64,000 nucleotides of DNA, taken from Microvirga aerilata. Its GTDB lineage: Bacteria; Pseudomonadota; Alphaproteobacteria; Rhizobiales; Beijerinckiaceae. Every line of letters begins with the position of its first letter. Within the stretch, counting starts at the first letter, position 1. Below are positions 42,705-51,062 of this stretch, piece after piece. A program made the translations under genes and the position numbers. The stretch spans positions 62,001 to 126,000 of the forward strand of contig NZ_JAEQMY010000008.1 in assembly GCF_016743775.1 (NCBI RefSeq), written 5' to 3'. The notes below the pieces were generated by a model that did no database searches, was not told the origin of the DNA, and worked only from the letters and a program-made list of their open reading frames with translations.

Positions 42705-43862
42705 ATGCAAAGCGCTCTGACAGCGTCCTGTGACGCGCGCCAGCCAACGACTTTTCGCCGTAAGCACGATGTGAATCTTCGGCCCGGATCTGATCGCGAG
42801 ATCCAAAGCCAATCAAATTTGCAGCGCCGTCAGGCTCTGCTGCGGATGACGAAGACCCTTGGCCTTGGTGCCTGCCTGACGATTGCCGTGGGAGCGGCCG
42901 CACCCCATTCGGCGTCCGCGGCCGAGACGCGCGTCGGAATACCGGCGATCCTCGATGCGGGCCAGAATGCCATCAGGGTTCCCCATACTCAGCCTCAGCG
43001 CCCGTTCAGCACTGCGGCTGATAACATGCGCTCGACGGATCCCTTGGAGGGCATCGTGCCTGTTGCGGCGGCAGACATGGCGAACGCGGAACTGCAAAAG
43101 CAGATCATCCTGACCATCCCGCTGACCAATCCTCCGACGTCGCAAGGCAGCGAGGATGAGGAGCCCATCTCGCGGGAACTCACGGATTATATGGATTTCG
43201 AGGAGATGCGGGTTCCTGTCTGGATCGTGGACACGATCCTGCGCGCCTCCAGGCTGACCGAAGCCGATCCCGTGTACATGATGGCTCTGGCGGACAAGGA
43301 ATCGAGCTTTCTGCCCGGCAACAAGGCCTCGACCTCCTCGGCGGTCGGTCTTTTCCAGTTCATCTCGAGCACCTGGCTCGAGGCTGTTCGCTCCTTCGGT
43401 CCCAAGCACGGCCTGGTCGCCGAAGCTCAGGCGATCGAAGGCCCGACGGGGAAACTGAACGTTGCGAACGAGACGATGCGCGAGCACATTCTCAGCCTGC
43501 GCCGCAACCCCTACCTCTCCGCCCTGATGGCGGCGGAGTTGATGAAGCGGGACAAGGCCAAGATCGAGAACAGGCTCGGCCGCAAGCTCAGCCGCTCGGA
43601 ATTCTATCTCTCGCACTTCTTCGGCGTCGACAGCGCCAGCAGGTTCATTGCCCTGGTGGACGACACCCCGAAGAAGAGCGCGCCCAGCGCCTTCCCGGCT
43701 GCGGCGAAGTCCAACAAGTCGCTGTTCTTCGCCAAGGACGGCAAGAAGACCCGCCAGCTCAGCGTGGCGGAAGTCTATGGCAAGATCGACGACATGATCG
43801 ACAAGCGCCTTAACCGCTACGAGGATGTCTCGATGCGCGCAACGGCGGATGCTTCCTTCTGA
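42705..43862 (+). CDS. Secreted lytic transglycosylase-like protein
   Basis: A 385-residue exported protein with an SLT-type transglycosylase domain that would cleave peptidoglycan. After a long N-terminal region, a hydrophobic segment (LGLGACLTIAVGAAA) ends at SASA-AE, a plausible signal cleavage. The catalytic Glu lies in MALADKESSFLPG, followed by SSAVGLFQFISSTWLE, and the end of the domain by FYLSHFFGVDSASRFI. The start is uncertain: ATG at 42705 is chosen (GGGGG upstream), a TTG at 42639 is in frame, and an internal ATG begins closer to the hydrophobic segment. Its 3' end overlaps the convergent MFS gene by 46 bases. Confidence 0.8.
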   Translation: MQSALTASCDARQPTTFRRKHDVNLRPGSDREIQSQSNLQRRQALLRMTKTLGLGACLTIAVGAAAPHSASAAETRVGIPAILDAGQNAIRVPHTQPQRPFSTAADNMRSTDPLEGIVPVAAADMANAELQKQIILTIPLTNPPTSQGSEDEEPISRELTDYMDFEEMRVPVWIVDTILRASRLTEADPVYMMALADKESSFLPGNKASTSSAVGLFQFISSTWLEAVRSFGPKHGLVAEAQAIEGPTGKLNVANETMREHILSLRRNPYLSALMAAELMKRDKAKIENRLGRKLSRSEFYLSHFFGVDSASRFIALVDDTPKKSAPSAFPAAAKSNKSLFFAKDGKKTRQLSVAEVYGKIDDMIDKRLNRYEDVSMRATADASF

Positions 43863-45160
43863 TCGGCTGCTTCGGCTCCACCCGGAGCTTGGTGAGGCTC
43901 TGCATCTGGCCCAACAGGCTGGTCCTCGGCTTTGATATCGGCACGAGGCGTCAGGCTTGCCGAGGCCGAGCTGCTGGGAGCAATATCCGCAAAGCCGCCT
44001 TTTGCGGGAGAGCGCTGCACCCGAAGGATCCGCACGACGATGAAAGCCGTAAGGCCAAGCGCGGCCACGGCCGAGTAGATGAACAAGCCCTGAGGGCCGA
44101 TCGCCTCCATTGCCATGGCGCCGAACAAGGGGCCGACGGTCACGCCGGCAGCCCAGGAAAACAGAAGGGTGCCGATGGTGGAAACGATCTGCCCTGGCTC
44201 CACGATATCGCAGGCATGGGCCACGCAAACCGAATAGATGCAGAGTGCAAGGCCGCCCCAGGCGGCAAAGGCCCATAGGATAAGCAGGTTCGCGCCTTGC
44301 GCGCTGGCCCAAAGGATCAGGAGGGAGACCAAGCTCGTTCCCGCCGCAAGGCCGGCGATCACGTAACGCCGGTCTGCCCGGTCGGACAGCCACCCGAGGG
44401 GCCATTGCATCGTCAGGCTTCCGGCCTGGAGCGCGAACAGAAGGGCTGCGGCCTGATCCTGACCCAGTCCGATGGTCACGCCGAAGACGGGCGTGATGGC
44501 GATCACCGGGCCGTTGACCAAGCCGACCACGAAGGCTCCCACCACCGCGGACGGCGCGGTGGCGAAGAGCTTTTTCACCTCGATCCGCACGCCCTGCGGC
44601 GCAGCAGGCTCCTTCGTCGTCGTTGCGGCGATGGGAAGGAGCGAGAGCGAGATCAGCGCGCTCACCGCCATGAACAATCCGTCCATGCGAATATCCCCAA
44701 GGCCGATCCCCAGCGGGGACAGCATCAGGGTGACCTTGGTGCAGATCATGTAGACCGAAAGGATCCGGCCCCGGTGGCTGGAGGTGGCGCGGGCGCTGAT
44801 CCAGCCATCCGTCACGGTGAAGATGCAGGCGAGCGTCACCCCGGTCAGGCCCCGCAGGAGGATCCAAGCCAGGGTCGAATGGGCCTGCGTCATGGCCAGC
44901 ACCAAGACGGACACCATGGCCGCAAGGCTGGCGAAGGCGCGGATGTAACCCACATGCCGGATGAAGCTCGGCGCCAGAAAGCACCCCGTGGAGAAGCCCA
45001 GGCCATAGGCCGCCGCAACGACGCCGATCGACGAGACGGAGAGACCCTCCGCCTGCATGCGAAGGGGCATCAGCGCCTGCAGCAGACCATTGCCCGCCTG
45101 CAGCAAGGTGGTTGCCGCCGTAATGGTCCAAATGAGGGCGAGGGAGGAGTGCACGATCAA
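43817..45160 (-). CDS. MFS transporter
   Basis: A 447-residue major facilitator with twelve predicted hydrophobic segments and a hydrophilic C-terminal tail of about sixty residues rich in Ala/Glu/Ser. The loop WPLGWLSDRADRRYVI is the internal MFS signature (G-x-L-S-D-R-x-x-R) in the second half, and RGRILSVYMICTKVTLMLSP is typical of the YcaD/sugar-permease-like group. Substrate unknown. The start is TTG at 45160, or GTG at 45154; neither has a clear ribosome-binding site. The last 46 bases are antisense to the end of the transglycosylase gene. Confidence 0.85.
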   Translation of the reverse strand: MIVHSSLALIWTITAATTLLQAGNGLLQALMPLRMQAEGLSVSSIGVVAAAYGLGFSTGCFLAPSFIRHVGYIRAFASLAAMVSVLVLAMTQAHSTLAWILLRGLTGVTLACIFTVTDGWISARATSSHRGRILSVYMICTKVTLMLSPLGIGLGDIRMDGLFMAVSALISLSLLPIAATTTKEPAAPQGVRIEVKKLFATAPSAVVGAFVVGLVNGPVIAITPVFGVTIGLGQDQAAALLFALQAGSLTMQWPLGWLSDRADRRYVIAGLAAGTSLVSLLILWASAQGANLLILWAFAAWGGLALCIYSVCVAHACDIVEPGQIVSTIGTLLFSWAAGVTVGPLFGAMAMEAIGPQGLFIYSAVAALGLTAFIVVRILRVQRSPAKGGFADIAPSSSASASLTPRADIKAEDQPVGPDAEPHQAPGGAEAADQKEASAVARIETSS

Positions 45161-45315
45161 ATCGGGGGATGCGAAGCGGCGGGCGCGCGGTCAGCAAGAT
45201 AGAGAGCAGGCGCCGCTCAAGATCAAGGGCCGATCATAATCGTTGGCGTGTTCTTTAGTCGGTTGGTCGTATCCGGCTCACGGGCTAAGGCAGGGCCGAA
45301 GGGCCGCCGAGGGCC

Positions 45316-45549
45316 TTACCGGCCCGGGCGGTCCTTCTGAAAGCTCGCGAAGAGATAGAAGCCGTTGAAGCGCACGCCCTCTGCGGCCGCCTTCTTGTCA
45401 AAGCCGAGAGGCGTCGTCTCCTGGTTCTGGATCCGGCCACCGAACTGCCAGTGCGGCTCCACCACGAACGGCGGCACCGAGCGCTCTTCCGGAACTGCGC
45501 AGACGAGGCCGTCCGGTTCCGTACTTCGGAACAGATTGTAGGCGTACAT
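45316..45549 (-). CDS. Small conserved hypothetical protein
   Basis: A 77-residue protein beginning MYAYNLFRSTEPDGLVCAVPE and ending NGFYLFASFQKDRPGR. Similar short proteins (initial MYAYNLF, internal LGFD, terminal RFNGFYLF) occur in Hyphomicrobiales; function unknown. GGAG six bases before the ATG supports it. Confidence 0.6.
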   Translation of the reverse strand: MYAYNLFRSTEPDGLVCAVPEERSVPPFVVEPHWQFGGRIQNQETTPLGFDKKAAAEGVRFNGFYLFASFQKDRPGR

Positions 45550-45740
45550 GTCCTGCTCCTTGGTTTCGGGTCACGAATCGCACCTTGCCGCAAAAGAGTG
45601 ACAGGAGTGTGATATTGCAGCGCAATAAATATAGAATCTGTTCTTTTCCGCCGATTCATGGAAGTGGCGCAAAGGGATAGTCCTTTGCTAGGCTCCTCTC
45701 ATCCCACCGGGTTGGGCAACACAAGAGGGAGCATACCAGC

Positions 45741-47531
45741 ATGATCACTCGAAACGCTCGTCGCAGAAGCCTTGGCGATCTTCGGCCCAGCCATCTCGGA
45801 GTTGGCCTTCTCGGAGTTGGCCTTCTCGCCGGCATTTTCCTGCCGACGCATGTTTCCGCTCAAGCCGTTGCGCCTGCCCCCGAGGCCCCGACGGGACGCA
45901 CTGCCAAGTCCGTCGGCACCGCCACACGGGACATGGTTGCGGCGGCAAACCCTCTTGCCGCACAGGCAGGCCGCGAAATCCTTGCCGCAGGCGGCAGCGC
46001 CGTCGATGCGGCTGTCGCCGTCCAGTTGGTTCTCAACCTCGTCGAGCCGCAAAGCTCCGGCATCGGCGGCGGCGCCTTCATGGTCTTCTGGGATGGAAAG
46101 ACCATGGCCACCCTGGACGGACGTGAAACAGCCCCGGCCGCCGCCAAGCCCGAGCGCTTCTTGGGCCCCGACGGTAAGCCGATGAAATTCTACGACGCCG
46201 TGGTGGGAGGCCGCTCAGTCGGCGTGCCGGGCACCCTGCGCCTGCTGGAGAGCGCCCATAAGAACTGGGGCAAGCTCTCATGGCAGCAGGTTATCGAGCC
46301 CGCAGCCCGGCTGGCCGAGGAAGGCTTTGCGATTTCACCGCGCCTCAACGGCCTCCTGACCCAGGAGAAACATCTTCAGAACGATCCGGTCGCCCGGGCC
46401 TATTTCTATGAGGCCGACGGCACTCCCAAGGCCGTTGGGACCGTGCTCAAGAATCCGGCTTTCGCCAAGACGTTGCGCAGCATCGCCGAAAAGGGCGCCG
46501 AGGCTTTCTATACGGGCGAGATCGCCCAGGACATCGTGGCGACCGTCACGGGTCACCCGACCAATCCGGGCGACATGACCCTGGACGACCTGAAGGGCTA
46601 CAAGGTCCAGGAAAGGGAGGCTCTCTGCGGGAGCTACCGCACCTACAGGATCTGCGGCATGGGCCCGCCGAGTTCCGGACAGGTTGCCGTGCAGCAGATC
46701 ATGGGCATCCTGGAAACGCAGGACATGGCCTCTCTCAAGCCCGGTCCCGAGGCGGTTCACTGGATCGCCGAGGCAGGCCGCCTCGCCTATGCCGACCGAG
46801 CGCTGTTCGTGGCCGATCCCGCCTTCGTGAACGTGCCTGTCAAAGGTCTCACGGATCCCGGCTATCTGAAGAGCCGTGCCGCGCTGATCGATCCCAACAA
46901 GTCCATGGGCAAGGCCAAACCGGGCGACCCGCCGTTCCAGAAGACCTTCCTGTGGGGCGCATCCGACGGGATCGAGTTCGGCACGAGCCACATCTCCATC
47001 GTGGATCGCAACGGCAATGCGGTTTCGATGACAACCACCATCGAGGACGGGTTCGGCGCGAGGATCATGACGAAGAGCGGCTTCCTGCTGAACAACGAGC
47101 TGACCGACTTCTCCTTCGCCACCATGGAAGAGGACAAGCCCATCGCCAACAGGGTCGAGGCGGGCAAGCGGCCCCGCTCCTCCATGGCGCCGACCATCGT
47201 GCTGGACGGCAGCGGCAAGCTTCATGCGGTTGTGGGCTCGCCGGGGGGCAGCCTCATCATCAACTACGTGGCTAAGACGCTCGTCGGCATCCTGGACTGG
47301 AAGCTCGACCCGCAGGTTGCGGCGGACCTGCCCAATGCGGGCAGCCGCAACGGCCCGACCGAGCTGGAAGCCGGCACGGAAGCTGACGGGTGGAAAGCTT
47401 CACTTGAAGCGAAAGGTCATGAGGTCAAGCTGATCGACCAGAACTCCGGCATCCATGCCATCGTCGTCACGCCCACGGGGCTTGTCGGCGGAGCCGACAG
47501 CCGGCGTGAGGGCGTTGCCATCGGCAACTGA
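45741..47531 (+). CDS. ggt: Gamma-glutamyltransferase
   Basis: A 596-residue precursor of a periplasmic Ntn-hydrolase that cleaves and transfers the gamma-glutamyl group of glutathione and related compounds. A signal-like hydrophobic segment (residues about 15-38) ends near VSAQAVA. The autocatalytic nucleophile is T415 in EFGTSHISIVDRNG, where cleavage yields the two subunits; the substrate-binding SGIGGGAFM and MTTTIEDGFGARI blocks and GSPGGSLIINYV are intact. GAGGGAG precedes the ATG. Confidence 0.94.
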   Translation: MITRNARRRSLGDLRPSHLGVGLLGVGLLAGIFLPTHVSAQAVAPAPEAPTGRTAKSVGTATRDMVAAANPLAAQAGREILAAGGSAVDAAVAVQLVLNLVEPQSSGIGGGAFMVFWDGKTMATLDGRETAPAAAKPERFLGPDGKPMKFYDAVVGGRSVGVPGTLRLLESAHKNWGKLSWQQVIEPAARLAEEGFAISPRLNGLLTQEKHLQNDPVARAYFYEADGTPKAVGTVLKNPAFAKTLRSIAEKGAEAFYTGEIAQDIVATVTGHPTNPGDMTLDDLKGYKVQEREALCGSYRTYRICGMGPPSSGQVAVQQIMGILETQDMASLKPGPEAVHWIAEAGRLAYADRALFVADPAFVNVPVKGLTDPGYLKSRAALIDPNKSMGKAKPGDPPFQKTFLWGASDGIEFGTSHISIVDRNGNAVSMTTTIEDGFGARIMTKSGFLLNNELTDFSFATMEEDKPIANRVEAGKRPRSSMAPTIVLDGSGKLHAVVGSPGGSLIINYVAKTLVGILDWKLDPQVAADLPNAGSRNGPTELEAGTEADGWKASLEAKGHEVKLIDQNSGIHAIVVTPTGLVGGADSRREGVAIGN

Positions 47532-47540
47532 CATCAACCG

Positions 47541-47565
47541 AGCGGCCCCGCTCCTTGGGGCCGCT
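47541..47565 (+). terminator. Probable terminator after ggt
   Basis: Arms AGCGGCCCC (47541-47549) and GGGGCCGCT (47557-47565) form a perfect nine-pair stem ten bases after the ggt stop. The following sequence (TCCACTAT) has only a weak T-run. Confidence 0.5.
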
Positions 47566-47594
47566 TCCACTATCGAAAAGGGTTTCAGGTCTCC

Positions 47595-48500
47595 ATGCGT
47601 ATCATCGTCGTCGGCAAGGAAGGACAGGTTGCCCGCTCTCTGGCCGAGCGGGCGCGGGCGCACGGCGCGCAGGCCGTGCTGGTGGGGCGTCCCAAGCTCG
47701 ACCTGGCGGACCCCTCCGGCATCGAGGACGCCCTGATCGAGACCGGCGGCGACGTCATCGTGAACGCCGCCGCCTATACGGCCGTGGACCAGGCGGAATC
47801 CGATCCGGAACTGGCCGAGGCCATCAACGGGATCGGCGCGGGCGTCATCGCGGGTACCGCAGCCGCCATGAACGTGCCGGTGATCCACATCTCCACCGAT
47901 TACGTGTTCGACGGCACGGCCGAGCGCCCCTATCGGGAGGACGACCCGGTGTCCCCGCTCGGGGTCTACGGCGCCTCGAAGCTTCTGGGCGAGGAGGCTG
48001 TGGCCGCGGAGGCGGAAAACCACGTGATTCTGCGCACGGCCTGGGTCTACAGCCCGTTCGGCAAGAACTTCGTCAAGACGATGCTGCGCCTAGCCGCCGA
48101 CCGGGAGGAGCTCGGCGTGGTGTCGGACCAGTTCGGTTCGCCCACGAGCGCCCTCGACATCGCCGACGGCATCTTGGGCGTCAGCCGCAATCTTCTCGAA
48201 AGGCCCAATGACAGGAGCCTGCGCGGCCTGTTCCACATGGCGGGCACGGGCTACACCAACTGGGCCGAGTTCGCCGCCGAAATCTTCACACTGTCCGCCC
48301 GGCTCGGCGGTCCCGGCGCGCGGGTCAGGCCGATCAGGACGGCGGATTATCCGACCCCCGCCAAGCGGCCGGCCAACTCGCGGCTCGACTGCACCAAGCT
48401 GAAAGAAGCGCACGGGGTCGTGCTTCCACCCTGGCAAGCCTCCCTCGAGACATGCGTGAAGCGCCTGATCGCCGATGCCCGCAAGGAGGTCTCCCGCTGA
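47595..48500 (+). CDS. rfbD: dTDP-4-dehydrorhamnose reductase
   Basis: A 301-residue SDR-extended enzyme that makes dTDP-L-rhamnose for surface polysaccharide. NADPH-binding VVGKEGQVARSL, substrate blocks NAAAYTAVDQAE and ISTDYVFDGTAERPY, the catalytic Y-x3-K in YGASKLLGEE, then RTAWVYSPFGKNFVKTML and the C-terminal RPANSRLDCTKL. rfbA, B and C are not in the window, so this copy is separated from the rest of the pathway. Confidence 0.9.
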   Translation: MRIIVVGKEGQVARSLAERARAHGAQAVLVGRPKLDLADPSGIEDALIETGGDVIVNAAAYTAVDQAESDPELAEAINGIGAGVIAGTAAAMNVPVIHISTDYVFDGTAERPYREDDPVSPLGVYGASKLLGEEAVAAEAENHVILRTAWVYSPFGKNFVKTMLRLAADREELGVVSDQFGSPTSALDIADGILGVSRNLLERPNDRSLRGLFHMAGTGYTNWAEFAAEIFTLSARLGGPGARVRPIRTADYPTPAKRPANSRLDCTKLKEAHGVVLPPWQASLETCVKRLIADARKEVSR

Positions 48501-48549
48501 AGAACCCGGCAGCAAGGCGGCCGATGAGGAACTTTCCGCAAAACAAGAC

Positions 48550-48573
48550 GATTGTTCTTTATAAAGAACAATC
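48550..48573. promoter_or_regulatory. Perfect 24-base palindrome before metZ
   Basis: The half-site GATTGTTCTTTA at 48550-48561 is followed without spacer by its exact reverse complement to 48573. It ends thirteen bases before the metZ ATG. A perfect dyad of this length in the 5' region is a strong candidate for an operator of a dimeric repressor controlling metZ; a SAM riboswitch is not seen. Confidence 0.6.
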
Positions 48574-48586
48574 CTAGGATAGCCTG

Positions 48587-49777
48587 ATGACCTCATCCTC
48601 CGCGCCCGACCACCACCTCGAAACCCGGCTCGTTCACGAGGGCCATCAGCGCACGCCCTTGGGCGAGACGTCCGAAGCGCTCTTCCTGACCCAGGGCTTC
48701 ATCTACGAGAGCGCCGAGAGCGCCGAGCGGCGGTTCCTGAACGAGGAGCCGGGCTACAGCTACAGCCGCTTCTCGAACCCGACCGTGGATGCTTTCGAGC
48801 AGCGGATGGCATCGCTGGAGGGAGCGGAAGCCGCCCGCGCGACCGCAAGCGGCATGGCGGCCGTCACGGCTGCGATGGTCGGGCAGGTTCAGGCCGGCGA
48901 CCATGTGGTTGCAGCCCGCGCGCTCTTCGGCTCCTGCCGGTGGGTCGTGGAGGATTTCCTGCCCCGCTTCGGCGTCGGCTGCACCCTCGTCGACGGCCCC
49001 GACCTCAACCGGTGGCGCGAGGCCGTGAGGCCCGAGACGAAAGCCTTTCTGCTCGAGACCCCTTCCAACCCGAGCCTCGAGATCATCGACATCGCGGGCG
49101 TTGCCGCGATCGCCCATGAGGCCGGCGCCACGCTCACGGTCGACAACGTGTTTGCAACGCCGCTTTTTCAAAGGCCCCTCGCCCTGGGGGCCGATTGTGT
49201 GGTGTATTCGGCCACCAAGCACATCGACGGCCAAGGCCGATGTCTGGGCGGCGTGATCCTCGCCTCGACCGAGTTCATCGAAACCAAGGTGCAGCAGTTC
49301 CTGCGCATGACCGGTCCCTCGCTGTCTCCTTTCAACGCCTGGGTGCTTCTCAAGGGCCTCGAGACCCTGCCCCTTCGCGTCGAGCGCCAGACGGCAACAG
49401 CCACCCATCTTGCCGACTCGCTCCACGATCATCCCAAGCTCAGGCGGCTGACCTACCCGGGCCGGCCCGAACATCCGCAGGCCGAGCTGATCAGGCGTCA
49501 GATGAGCGGCGCCTCGACGATGATCGCCCTCGACGTCCGGGGCGGAAAGGAAGGCGCGTTCCGCTTCCTGAACGCTCTGCGGCTGATCCGCATTTCGAAC
49601 AACCTGGGCGATGCGAAAAGCCTCGTCACGCATCCGGCGACCACGACCCATCAGCGCTTCACGCCCGAGCAGCGCGGCGAGATGGGCATCTCGGACGGGC
49701 TCGTGCGCCTGTCGGTCGGGCTGGAGCATCGCGACGACCTGCTGGCGGACATCGCCGGCGCGCTGACGCAGGTCTGA
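48587..49777 (+). CDS. metZ: O-succinylhomoserine sulfhydrylase
   Basis: A 396-residue PLP enzyme of the Cys/Met metabolism family that makes homocysteine directly from O-succinylhomoserine and sulfide. The phosphate-binding YSRFSNPTVDAFEQRM and ATASGMAAVTA, the PLP ring Asp in TVDNVFATP, and the Schiff-base lysine in YSATKHIDGQGR are all present; the C-terminal LIRISNNLGDAKSLVTHPATTTH is typical. A 24-base palindrome lies just upstream. Confidence 0.92.
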   Translation: MTSSSAPDHHLETRLVHEGHQRTPLGETSEALFLTQGFIYESAESAERRFLNEEPGYSYSRFSNPTVDAFEQRMASLEGAEAARATASGMAAVTAAMVGQVQAGDHVVAARALFGSCRWVVEDFLPRFGVGCTLVDGPDLNRWREAVRPETKAFLLETPSNPSLEIIDIAGVAAIAHEAGATLTVDNVFATPLFQRPLALGADCVVYSATKHIDGQGRCLGGVILASTEFIETKVQQFLRMTGPSLSPFNAWVLLKGLETLPLRVERQTATATHLADSLHDHPKLRRLTYPGRPEHPQAELIRRQMSGASTMIALDVRGGKEGAFRFLNALRLIRISNNLGDAKSLVTHPATTTHQRFTPEQRGEMGISDGLVRLSVGLEHRDDLLADIAGALTQV

Positions 49778-49939
49778 GGCGTCCCCATCGCACGCATGAC
49801 GCCGCGGGCTGCGTTTCCTGGTGCTTCCTTCCCTTGGCGGGGCGGATCCGGCGCATCGCCTGCATGATCCAACCTCTCAGGAACGCTGCCATCCGGCCTG
49901 CGTTGGCCTGCAGGTTCGTTCGCACCGTTGGAGGACGCC

Positions 49940-50257
49940 ATGACAAAGCTTCAGCACCTGCCCGCCCTCCTGGCGGGCTGTCTCGTTGCCGGCAGCATGA
50001 GCGGCAGCGCTCTCGCACAGCCACGGATGGACAGGGATCGCGATTGGGACCGTGGGCGCGACCGGCAGGAGCGCGAATGGCGCAGTGAGGAGCGCGACTG
50101 GCGCGACGAGGATCGTGACTGGGATCGCGGCTCCCGCAGGCGCGACCGCGACCGGGTCTGGCGTGAGCGGGATCGCGACTGCTATTACGTCCGCCGCGAG
50201 GCCAGGGACCGTTTCGGCGACATCGTCATTCGGCGCTACCGCGTCTGCGAGGAATAA
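49940..50257 (+). CDS. Small secreted protein rich in Arg/Asp/Trp repeats
   Basis: A 105-residue precursor. The N-terminal segment HLPALLAGCLVAGSMSGSALA-Q reads as a signal peptide; the mature part is a tract of DRDWDR / RDRQEREW-type repeats with alternating charge, ending with a short Tyr/Arg-rich tail holding two Cys (CYYVRREA, RVCEE). GGAGG before the ATG at 49940 rules out the longer TTG reading. Function unknown; similar charged exported proteins occur in related genera. It converges with a second such gene. Confidence 0.7.
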   Translation: MTKLQHLPALLAGCLVAGSMSGSALAQPRMDRDRDWDRGRDRQEREWRSEERDWRDEDRDWDRGSRRRDRDRVWRERDRDCYYVRREARDRFGDIVIRRYRVCEE

Positions 50258-50309
50258 CGGCCTGAGCAGTAAGGCCTGACCTCACTGCTCCAGTCTCCAT
50301 GAATTCTGT

Positions 50310-50705
50310 TTACTGAGGCGGCGGAGAAGCGGGTGCCGGCGCTCCCGGTCGGGCGGCCCCGCCAGACTGCGCCTGCAAGCGGTCGAACATGCGCAAGGCA
50401 GCATCGACACAGGCCTGCGTCGATTCCCGGTCGCCGCAAACCGCGCGAAGCTGCGTGTCGCCGCTGCGCAGGAAGAAGCGGGCGCCGCGTCCGGAGCGAT
50501 CATCGTCGTCGTCGCGGTCGTCGTCGTCGCGCATTCTGGAGCCGCGCCTTCCGTCTCCGTCGCGGTCTCGATCCCGGTCCCACTCGTCGCGGCTTTCGCG
50601 CCAGCCTCCGCGATCGAAATCATCACGATCTCGCGATGAACCCTGGCTCCATGCCGATGTCGACAGGAGGGCAAGCCCGGCAGCCAAGAGAAGAGCTTTT
50701 CGCAT
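50310..50705 (-). CDS. Small secreted protein with Asp/Arg-rich region
   Basis: A 131-residue precursor beginning MRKALLLAAGLALLSTSAWS-Q (signal peptide), followed by a DRDRDGDGRR / DDDDRDDDDD-type acidic-basic tract and then a more ordered part, FFLRSGDTQLRAVCGDRESTQACVDAALRMFDRL, and a Pro-rich end. GGAG six bases upstream supports the ATG at 50705. Two cysteines may pair in the periplasm. It faces the other charged secreted protein gene tail to tail. Acidic Asp-rich tracts could bind cations, by inference only. Confidence 0.65.
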   Translation of the reverse strand: MRKALLLAAGLALLSTSAWSQGSSRDRDDFDRGGWRESRDEWDRDRDRDGDGRRGSRMRDDDDRDDDDDRSGRGARFFLRSGDTQLRAVCGDRESTQACVDAALRMFDRLQAQSGGAARPGAPAPASPPPQ

Positions 50706-50783
50706 GTGAATCTCCGCTCGGAGTTGTAAGGGGGAACAGCGCATGGCCTTCCCCGCAGATATCCCGATGCTGTGGGACGGAAG

Positions 50784-50960
50784 CTACCGTGGTGAACAGG
50801 TGGCCGGGCTCTTGGTTCCGTAGAGACGCCACAAAGCCCCGAGCCCAAGAAAACCCGTCGACGCCGCTGCCACTACGACTATCGTCGTAGCATCCGCATG
50901 ATGCTCGAAAGTAAAAGCGGTGTTGGACGATAGGATATACGCGCTTCCATTTGGGGCCAC
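50784..50960 (-). CDS. Possible small membrane protein
   Basis: A frame of 58 residues from a GTG at 50960 carries one hydrophobic segment (TTIVVVAAASTGFLGLGALW) and a basic C-terminus, in the otherwise gene-free 357-base interval 50706-51062. AGGGGG lies just upstream. Evidence is weak; it may be a chance frame. The rest of the interval probably holds the promoter of the TRAP operon. Confidence 0.25.
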   Translation of the reverse strand: MAPNGSAYILSSNTAFTFEHHADATTIVVVAAASTGFLGLGALWRLYGTKSPATCSPR

Positions 50961-51062
50961 TTGCACCCCCTACCAAAATGACGCACCATCGATGGAGGAA
51001 TAACGCGTCCGAACGAAGAAGACGCGATCCTCCACAATAATCAGGGGGTCAGGGAGGAAGCT

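Noticed and set aside
42813-45197. Very long minus-strand frame of about 794 codons across the transglycosylase and MFS genes
   Set aside because: It is a GC-driven antisense/alternate-frame shadow of two well-supported genes; its composition is Arg/Gly/Pro/His-rich without domains.
48501-48586. SAM-II riboswitch before metZ
   Set aside because: The 86-base gap lacks the conserved pseudoknot elements and is dominated by the palindrome.
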